A program made the position numbers and the translations under genes. From assembly GCA_947311845.1 (NCBI GenBank), contig CAMZMU010000111.1:15462630-15526629 (forward strand): a stretch of 64,000 nucleotides of DNA. Direction: 5' to 3'. This document shows positions 11,806 through 19,509 of the stretch, piece after piece; the first letter of the stretch is position 1; each line of letters opens with the position of its first letter. The notes under the pieces were generated by a model. The model saw only the letters and a list, made by a program, of their open reading frames with translations. It was not told the DNA's origin and did no database searches. Origin of the DNA: Poa pratensis (lineage: Eukaryota > Streptophyta > Magnoliopsida > Poales > Poaceae).

Positions 11806-14800
11806 CTATTCGGTTACACGGGAGATCATAACCGGGACTTCACCGCTATTCTCCATTGTATTTCCTTTTGTAGGTATGACTTCGCTGAGCAGAAACCCCG
11901 CAAGTTCCTCTGCTAGTGCTTGAAAGCGCTTCTTTAGTGGCATACTCTCGCGCAATGGCTCTGCCTATAAAAGAAGGAGATCAATACGAATATTAATCAT
12001 GACTATCAAAAATTATGAATGACACTGGAGATCAATTGATGAATATGATTGTTCACGTACGTCTAAAAATTTCTTTGGGTCCCGCTCAGTGACCGAACGA
12101 CGAATCCACTCGCAAACGAAATATCCACAGAAATTGGTCCCCTGTGGTTGCCTCTCGATCCACTTTACGAGAATAGAATTCAATCAAATCATAGTCAACA
12201 TATAGTGGTATTGAAAACTATAAATAAAGAGATGCGCGAACCTAGCTAGACCGTACTACCTACCTGTGGGTGAACAAAAGTCAGCTGTTCTTCAAATGAA
12301 CCTGAACCCTTTGTCCTCGCTTTGAATTGTTTCCAAACCCTGCCGGCAAAAAAAAGAATAAATGAGTTATTAGTTGCTTGATATCTCTGAAATCAATAAG
12401 AGAGACTGATATAGTGCGATAATGTTTGAAATTACCTTTGGAGCGTATCTAGAATGCTTTGGTACCTCTCCTCAGGCCAGTCCAATGAGTCGTAGACTTG
12501 AACTCTTGATCTATCAACTTCAATGACTAGCAGAATGTAATGATCGCTGCGCATGATTATATACACGTCAGTAACTCATCAGTTACACTTAATTTGTACA
12601 AGCGAGTAACACTCTCTTACCTGAAGAAGTAAGGAAACATTATCTCCGTGTTGAAATGTTGCTTCATTAGGGCATTTAGCAAGTTCTTCTCCGTGTCCTT
12701 CACGTGGTTTTTTAGTGTCCTTGCATTAACTCGTACTGGGTTAACGAACCCAAAGCCATAGATGCCCTTTCTACCACATTCATCACTCTTCATTCTGCAT
12801 AATACCGTAGTGAGCATAATTAGCGATGGCAATGAACGAGCTGAGAGCTAAAGACTTTATCTTTTTTGGAAATAAATGAATTGAATCACTTACAGACAGT
12901 AGGCACCGACGAGAGCCAAGTCGAGGGAGTCAAGGTTGTATAAGTACCAGAGTTCTTCGAGCTGAATTGTGAACATGTCTTCACCCGCGAAATGATTTTT
13001 TGTAACTTTCACACAGATCAAAAAGTCATCAAATTCCTTTGTGGTTTTCATGTACCAACTATGGAGTTGTCGCATACATGTCGGTAGACACTTTATCTGA
13101 TCACCTCGCAGCAGGGACCTCCCCCATTTCCATTTCCATGAATCATCTACATCAGACGGAAAGAGATTTTCGTTGTCCAGTTGAGCAAGAGTAATACCAG
13201 CATCTGCAGCAAAGTCCTTCTTCAAGGATAAAGTAGGAATTAGGTCCGTCACGGAGCCATGACCACTGGGTATAACTACGAGCGGGGCTATCGACTGGTT
13301 TGCCTGTTGTCCGAGCTGGGCAACGTCTCTTTTCCCTCTGGCACTACTACTTCTCGTCTTGGGAGAGCTACTACTTTTACTCAGAGCTCGTAAATAGTTA
13401 TCTGGCTTATTTTTCTCATATTGCGATGGTTCCGTGATGAATCCAATAGCCCACTTGTTTTCCTTTGCAGTAAATGTTTGCTTTTCCTCGGGCTTTTTCC
13501 GTGCAAGCTGTCTTTTTGTGTCTGCATCCACCCACGCATCCAATTGCTCTTTAGTCATGTCGCAAGCTCTGAGGTCGTCAAGGCTTTTGGGTACTTTTGG
13601 GAGGGGCGAACGTCGGGGGTCTCGCCCGAATCCCATGGACGACGAAGTGGCGCCCTTCCTATGTCGGGGCTCAGGAGTCGGCTCATGCGGCGGCGGAGTC
13701 GGCTCATGCGGCGGCGGAGTGGGCTGACGCGGCGGTGGAGTCGGCTCACGCGGCGGTGGAGTCGGCGCACGCGGCGGCGGAGACGACTGATGCAGAGGCG
13801 ACTGATGGTTGTCGTCCCCTTCATCGTCATCAGGTGGTGAATCGTGAATTGGCGGAGACGATGGTGGCCTTGGCGCCCAGCCTTCAAACTTGATGTATTT
13901 CTTCCGCCATAGAATTAGACCACCCACGACGTCCCCTAGCACCGACTCATCATCAGCTCTTGGGAACTCAAGGTTCAGTGATTCATATCCTTGTACAACT
14001 TGATCCACGCCGACACGAGCAAATCCATCTGGAATGGCATTGCCAAGCCACGATGCTGTAGAGTCAATGGAGAATGCATAGCCGTCCGCCGCCTTCATGG
14101 ATAAGTTAAATACTGGGACATGCAGCTCACAAGTTGTTTTCTCCGTGATATAATCCACGGGGTAACTTGTCTCATCATCACCGACCATAACCGAGGAAGC
14201 CACGCTGCTTCTGCGATGCGATGGGCCGCCTTGACTCGCTTGTTCCAGCTGAAGAGTTGGCGCCCCTTGCTCGCGCATTTGATCTATTTGCTTCTGCTGC
14301 TCCTTATAGAGAGCAACCATCTGGTCATGATTTCTTTCTAAGATCATCAACCGGTCTGATTCCTGCTGCTCCTTCCTCCTCTTTGCTCTCAATCGGCTTC
14401 TATAAGAGGCACGGTCCTCGGGAAACCCTTCAATCCACGGCACTTCTCCTAAGCCTCGTGTTGATCCTCCTTTTTCTTTGGTCCCGAGGGCCTCTGACAG
14501 CTCGTCCTTCTCTCTGTCGGAAATAAACTTTCCCTCTTTAGACTTGGCAATTAAGTCAATAATTTTTTTTGGGCTCCGTTGACTACTTTGCTTTCATCAA
14601 TTATTAACTCCCCTGTTTCCATGTCATACTCCCCTCCATGCGCAAGTAGCCAATTCCTTATCCTTCTGTCCCATTCCTCTGTGACCGGGGTGAGCCCTTT
14701 TGCACGCAACTCGGACTCAATTTTTTCCCACTTAGGCTCGGCAACTCGGTAGCCACCTGGCCCCATCTTATGGTGATACTTCTTTTTCGCTGCATTATTC

Positions 14801-15535
14801 TTATTCGTTTGCGACCTTTTCTTAGCTCGTTCTGATTTCTTGTACTCCAGAAATGCAGGCCAGTGAGGCCGCTGCCTCTCTCGTGTGCCGGTGAAATCCG
14901 GAAGTTTCCCATCTTCTTCCCACTCACGGAATAATTTGTTCTTGTAGTTATTGAATTGTTGAGCCATCTTCTTAAGAGCGAAATGCTTGACTTTGTCCGT
15001 CATTTTTTTTGTCTTCACCTCATCTTCCAAGACCGGTAGGGTGAAATGTGCAATGAGCTTGTTCCAAAGCACATCTTTGGTTCTCTTGTCGACGTAACTA
15101 ACTCCCTCTAACTTTGGCTTAATCCATTCCTGAGTGCTGATATAAACGTTGTCCCTGACAGTGACTCCGCATTGATGCACAAACTTAACTGCGTTCGGCA
15201 CGGGTGCCAGTGGTTGGCCAGTAGTTGCATTCACCTCGTCAATTGTGAGATGCTCATCTTTGCCCATCCCTTGGGCATGGCCTCGTTTAGTGGATTGGTT
15301 CGATGCGGAGGTCTAAAAATATGAAACATGTGTGAATACATATATATGCACAAATCAGTTATTGCATCTGCTCAACATAGGCTTAATATACCTCGCCAGA
15401 CGGCGTGGGTCCACCAATTTCCGAGTCCTCATCTTCAGCTCCTTCCGCGGGATGCCGAAATTCACCGGGTTCCAAAATGTAGGAAAGTATCTCTTCTTCC
15501 CCTTCTCTCGTTACGAAGGGAGCATCGACATCCAT
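11806..15535 (-). pseudogene. CACTA-encoded Ulp1-like (C48) cysteine protease gene, two frameshifts
   Basis: Seven coding exons can be traced on the minus strand: 15535-15392, 15312-12894, 12794-12621, 12546-12436, 12339-12264, 12162-12061 and 11964-11806, all with GT-AG junctions and matching phases. The product would be about 1,050 residues. It starts MDVDAPFVTREGEEEIL and has a basic coiled region, a PTPPPREPTPPP-type proline-rich repeat (about 13640-13790) and a C-terminal protease-like core. Core motifs are SDHYILLVIEV (His), VQVYDSLDW (Asp) and QPQGTNFCGYFVC (Gln and Cys), the usual Ulp1/SENP arrangement. One base is missing in the A run at 14563-14570 and one near 12098-12103; each breaks the frame. 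Upstream of the proline repeat (about 13900-14150) is a region resembling DUF8039 of grass transposon proteins (recollection). The role in transposition is unknown. Confidence 0.8.
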
Positions 15536-15541
15536 TGTTTA

Positions 15542-16043
15542 ACTAATACAAAAAAAAGATAAAACAATAATAGCATTAGTACAATAATTCAAAGGAGGGA
15601 ACTATACAAATATGCAACAAAAACAATTTAATATTGCATCTAAAGAAAAAATCTTTCAAAAAAAACATAGGCTGTCCCAATCCCAGCCCAGCCCAAATTT
15701 GGGCCAGAACCTGGTCAAAGGTGGCCACCGTGGTCATCGCTGGCCCACCTGCCAGCGCCTACCCGCCCCACCGCCACGTGTGACCGCCCACTGGCCACGC
15801 GTGGTCAATGCTGGCCCACCTGCCAGCGACCCAGTTCTGACCCCGCCGCCCTGCCTCGTGTTCCCGCCCCGCCTCGTCTTCACCTCCCCGCCTCGTGTTC
15901 CCACCCGGCCGCCTCGCCTTCACCCCCCGTGGTCAATGCGGAGCACCAACAGCCCCCGCCCACCCGGAGTCAATGCTCCTGGCCCACTTGCCAGCGACTC
16001 GGGCGCTGGCCCACCCGACGGTTCCCCTCCCGACGGTCCTGGT
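15542..16043. other. CACTA interior upstream of ORF A, GC-rich
   Basis: Contains three dispersed copies of GGCCCACCTGCCAGCG-like sequence (about 15740, 15810 and 15980), many CCGCCTCGTGTTC-type imperfect repeats, and a TTTAAAAA box at 16044 that could serve as a TATA element for the plus-strand ORF starting at 16153. Confidence 0.5.
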
Positions 16044-16152
16044 CTTTAAAAAGGGACGCGCCCGTGCGGATGTGGACACTCCACTCCGCTCCGCTCCCAC
16101 GGTTCCCCTCCGCCCGACGGTTCCCCTCCGCCCGTCCAGTGCCCTCGCCGCC

Positions 16153-17061
16153 ATGTCGCGCTGGTTCGGGAAGTCCCCGAAGAACGAGACCGGCGAGTCC
16201 TCCAACCGTCGCCGCGCTTCTCCACCGCCTCCACCGCCGGCGGCCTTGGGCGTCGTTCCGCAGGGCGTGCGGAGGACCGCGCCACCGGTGCGGGTCGCCC
16301 ACGCACCCGACGCGCCGCCACGAACCACCACCACCGCTGGAGGGAGGAGGATCCGGCGCCGGCGCTACGTGCCGGAGCCGGAGTGCCAGTGGCACTGGGA
16401 CAACGCCGCCACGCTGGAGTGGAACGACGTCCACCTCCCCGAGGGCTGGCACCTGAACCCGCAGAGGATTCCGGTGCCGGCGGTCCCGCTCCCTGGGAGG
16501 CAACTGGACAGGGAGATCGCGCGCCGGCGCCGCCTCCTCCCTCCGGCGCTCCGCAACGACCCCGCCTACGCGGCGGACTCCCCTCACTGGGAGCAGTGGC
16601 TCAAGGACGAGCACGAGGACCGCCGCCACTCCTACTTCGCCCCGGCGCCCCGCGCCGTCCAATCCGCCTACCCAGCGCTGCCCGACGCGCTGTGGTTCGA
16701 GGAGGAGGTCCCCGAGGATGAGGACGACCCGGAGATGGTGGCCGCGTACGAGGCCTCCAACCTCAGCCTCGTCGAGGACGAGATCAAGAGGTGGGAGAAG
16801 GTGAGGACCGCGGCCGCGGCCGCCGCGGCCGGCCCTGATGCCGCCGCCGCCGCCACTGCAGCAGCAGGAGTACGACCCGGACGAGGTCGAGCCGTGGCAC
16901 TACGCCATGGAACGCGAGCAGGAGCAGGACCTTCTGCCGCCGCCTCCTCTGCCTACCGGCCTCGTTGGCCAGTCCTGGGTCTTTACTGGCGGGAGCTGGG
17001 AGGTGCCACCGGAGCCACATCTTTTGATTTTCTGGTTTCTTACTTTTTTTATATCTTTTGA
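16153..17061 (+). CDS. CACTA cargo ORF A, unknown grass repeat protein, frameshifted near the 3' end
   Basis: I chose ATG 16153 because a TTTAAAAA box lies about 105 bases upstream and GCCGCCATG gives a good plant start context. The product begins MSRWFGKSPKNETGESS, then has a proline-rich and arginine-rich segment, a Trp-rich core (CQWHWDNAATLEWNDV, LPEGWHLNPQRIPVP, DSPHWEQWLKDEHEDRR) and acidic coil-like sequence (EEEVPEDEDDPEM). I know similar proteins only as uncharacterised repetitive grass proteins. At about 16805-16840, in a GCC-rich tract, the coding look moves to another frame (EYDPDEVEPWHYAM, ending about 17020 with SWVFTGGSWEVPPEP). That suggests an indel; the annotated frame runs on to 17061. 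It lies antisense to the transposase genes. Confidence 0.55.
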   Translation: MSRWFGKSPKNETGESSNRRRASPPPPPPAALGVVPQGVRRTAPPVRVAHAPDAPPRTTTTAGGRRIRRRRYVPEPECQWHWDNAATLEWNDVHLPEGWHLNPQRIPVPAVPLPGRQLDREIARRRRLLPPALRNDPAYAADSPHWEQWLKDEHEDRRHSYFAPAPRAVQSAYPALPDALWFEEEVPEDEDDPEMVAAYEASNLSLVEDEIKRWEKVRTAAAAAAAGPDAAAAATAAAGVRPGRGRAVALRHGTRAGAGPSAAASSAYRPRWPVLGLYWRELGGATGATSFDFLVSYFFYIF

Positions 17062-17740
17062 TTTACTTGTCTAAATTAAGTAAAAATTGCTTTCATTTTC
17101 CTGTTTTCTGTTTTGGTTTAAAATGAAGTATCACATGCGCTTGGCTTTAAATTAAGTACTACATACGCTTAATTTAAAATCAATTCAAAAATTTATAAAT
17201 CAAGTACTACATGCGCAGTGGATCATTTCACATCACAAAGTTTGATGCTACATCAAAAATTTATAAATTAAGTACTACATTCCGCCACCGCCATACGCTT
17301 GATTTCATTGACATGTCTGTCTTGTCCTCCATACTATAAATTATATTAAAGTTTAATAAATTATTACACATTATGAACAACATCCCTATTTAGTCTTCGC
17401 TTTTTCTTTTTGTGAGACCCTTTCTTCTGATCGCTCCGTAACCATGGACAAGGGTCTGCGTATAACTTGAGACTTGGGTCAGTGGTCACTTTGAAGGGCG
17501 GAATTTCATGAAATGAGAGTTTCCACCTAGAAGAAATGGGTTAATACACGAAATGGGAGTTTCCACCTAGAAGAAATGGGTTATAGCTAGGGAACCCGAA
17601 TGTTTTGTGTTGAGCGCCACTTCGATCCAAGCAGCGGTAAGACGTCTCTGATGATCTACAACCGGCCGGCAAGACATCTCTGATGATCTGCAACCGTTTG
17701 GAACGGTCGCAGGTCATCAGAGACGTCTTGCCGCTGGTTG
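17027..17740 (+). repeat. 714-bp direct repeat, left copy
   Basis: Nearly identical (about 98% by eye) to 18796-19509, at a constant offset of 1,769 bases. It begins ATTTTCTGGTTTCTTAC just after ORF A and ends CCGCTGGTTG. It includes the AT-rich downstream region and the hairpin block at its 3' end. Confidence 0.95.
17631..17740. repeat. Hairpin block with three copies of a 30-bp motif
   Basis: The motif GGTAAGACGTCTCTGATGAT is followed by GGCAAGACATCTCTGATGAT in the same direction, then by an inverted third copy ending CATCAGAGACGTCTTGCCGC. Outer copies can pair over about 35 bases with the middle copy in the loop, or the middle copy can pair with the third. The same block recurs at 19399-19509, where it abuts the truncated TNP2 reading frame. 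Confidence 0.85.
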
Positions 17741-17834
17741 CCCAAAGATGCCTCTCCGAGTGACGCTGGAATGTTTTGTGTGAGTGAGTAACCTGTCTGA
17801 GGAGGGGGGCTATATATAGGGTACGTGTGCTTCT

Positions 17835-18020
17835 TTAGTACCGGTTGGTAACACCAACCGGGTCATGTGGCTCACGAAGTGGTCGTGATACTGCTGATCC
17901 AACAGCTCACAATCCCTCAAAAGACACACCCCTGATCCAACGTCTCACAAGCGCTTGAAAGAAACACACGATCCGTGTGCTTCTTTAGTCCCGGTTGGTA
18001 ACACCAACCGGGACTAAAGG
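17835..18020. repeat. CACTA-type palindromic repeats (TAGTCCCGGTTGG)
   Basis: The palindrome CCGGTTGGTAACACCAACCGG occurs at about 17842 and 17992 (each core is 20-21 bases), each after CTTCTTTAGT. These look like subterminal repeats of a different CACTA family. A region between them (about 17896-17970) recurs inverted at about 18710-18760, so ORF B is flanked by short inverted repeats. Confidence 0.65.
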
Positions 18021-18035
18021 CGGGCTTTGCGGTCA

Positions 18036-18171
18036 CGACACGTGTCCTCCCCCAGCGTTGCTCTGGACACGTGTCCTCCCCCAGCGCTGCCCTGGAGGTC
18101 TTTATATATTGTCGCCGACGGGGTAAACCCTAATCCACCATTCCTAGCCACGAACGCATCGTCTCCACGAG
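18036..18171 (+). promoter_or_regulatory. Promoter-like region of ORF B: two G-boxes and a TATA box
   Basis: A 29-bp unit containing GACACGTGTCCTCCCCCAGC occurs twice in tandem, placing CACGTG G-boxes at 18039-18044 and 18068-18073. A TTTATATAT box follows at 18101-18109, about 70 bases before ATG 18172. This is a standard plant promoter layout; G-boxes bind bZIP/bHLH factors. Activity is inferred. Confidence 0.6.
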
Positions 18172-18660
18172 ATGGATCCGCCACGCCCGCCGCAACGCCT
18201 TCTGGACGAGGTCGAGCGTGCTCGGCAGAGCGCGCTTGGGCGCAACCGCGGGAGCCTATCCCGCCGTATGCCCACGAGCCCGGCGTGGAGAGGAATGCCC
18301 AGCTACCGGCCTCCTGCTCCACCAGGTGCCGCCGCACCTCCACCTGGCGCCGCTGCACCTCCACCAGGCGCCGCCGCTCCTCCCGCGGAGGAGGAGGACG
18401 ACGACTTCGACTGGAGCGACGACGGGGAAGAGGGTTGTGGGTTGCAGATACAGGAGGCCATGGAAGCCTCCTTCCAGTCTGTTCGTGACTACCCTGTCCA
18501 GCGAGCAAAGACTTCCTACCAGCTCAAGGCGAAGGAGGCTTCCGAGCTAGATTGGGCGCTGAAAGACTCATCCTCCATGGATCTTGCCCTCCGCCGCAAA
18601 CGTGCGCGCGAGAACCGGGCGGCCGCCCACGGGGTTGGCTCCTCCCGCCGTTCCCCCTAA
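18172..18660 (+). CDS. CACTA cargo ORF B, 162-aa acidic/proline protein of unknown function
   Basis: The start is supported by a TATA box about 65 bases upstream and by lack of a better upstream ATG. The product starts MDPPRPPQRLLDEVERARQ. It has a tandem PPPGAAAPPPGAA repeat (about residues 50-75), an acidic stretch EEEDDDFDWSDDGEEG, then a predicted helical region (IQEAMEASFQSVRDYP, ASELDWALKDSSS) and a basic tail with RRKRARENR that could be a nuclear signal. No known enzyme motif is present. Direction is opposite to the transposase genes and it is followed by the second copy of the 714-bp repeat, as ORF A is by the first. Function unknown. Confidence 0.6.
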   Translation: MDPPRPPQRLLDEVERARQSALGRNRGSLSRRMPTSPAWRGMPSYRPPAPPGAAAPPPGAAAPPPGAAAPPAEEEDDDFDWSDDGEEGCGLQIQEAMEASFQSVRDYPVQRAKTSYQLKAKEASELDWALKDSSSMDLALRRKRARENRAAAHGVGSSRRSP

Positions 18661-18795
18661 TCCTACGGCCTTCGAGCCAGCAAGTCCGTTTATGTAGAAT
18701 AATGTTGGTGATGTTGGATCAGGGGTGTGTTTCTTTCAAGCGCTTCTGAGACGTTGGATCATGTGTAATAATGTACTAGAGGTTAATTTTTTTTA

Positions 18796-19509
18796 ATTTT
18801 CTGGTTTCTTACTTTTTTTATATCTTTTGATTTACTTGTCTAAATTAAGTAAAAATTGCTTTCATTTTCCTGTTTTCTGTTTTGGTTTAAAATGAAGTAT
18901 CACATGCGCTTGGTTTTAAATTAAGTACTACATACGCTTAATTTAAAATCAATTCAAAAATTTATAAATCAAGTACTACATGCGCAGTGGATCATTTCAC
19001 ATCACAAAGTTTGATGCCACATAAAAAATTTATAAATTAAGTACTACATTCCGCCACCGCCATACGCTTGATTTCATTGACATGTCTGTCTTGTCCTCCA
19101 TACTATAAATTATATAAAAGTTTAATAAATTATTACACATCATGAACAACATCCCTATTTAGTCTTCGCTTTTTCTTTTTGTGAGACCCTTTCTTCTGAT
19201 CGCTCCGTAACCATGAACAAGGGTCTGCGTATAACTTGAGACTTGGGTCAGTGGTCACTTTGAAGGGCGGAATTTCATGAAATGAGAGTTTCCACCTAGA
19301 AGAAATGGGTTAATACACGAAATGGGAGTTTCCACCTAGAAGAAATGGGTTATAGCTAGGGAACCCGAATGTTTTGTGTTTGAGCGCCACTTCGATCCAA
19401 GCAGCGGTAAGACGTCTCTGATGATCTACAACGGCCGGCAAGACATCTCTGATGATCTGCAACCGTTTGGAACGGTCGCAGGTCATCAGAGACGTCTTGC
19501 CGCTGGTTG
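18796..19509 (+). repeat. 714-bp direct repeat, right copy
   Basis: Copy of 17027-17740. Differences include single substitutions and two one-base indels that cancel. Its right edge (19509) coincides with loss of similarity to the left copy and with the end of the TNP2 open frame, so the repeat supplies the last TNP2 codons and its stop. Confidence 0.95.

Noticed and set aside
13421..13893. Plus-strand ORFs with SRLMRR and ESAHAAAE repeats
   Set aside because: Antisense shadows of the PTPPP repeat of the Ulp1-like gene.
15933..16662. Minus-strand ORFs in the GC-rich region opposite ORF A
   Set aside because: They are frame shadows of a strongly GC-biased sequence; the plus frame has an ordered Trp-rich core, a TATA-like box and good start context.
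18014..18508. Minus-strand 164-codon ORF opposite ORF B
   Set aside because: Shadow of the proline/acidic coding bias; it crosses the promoter-like region.
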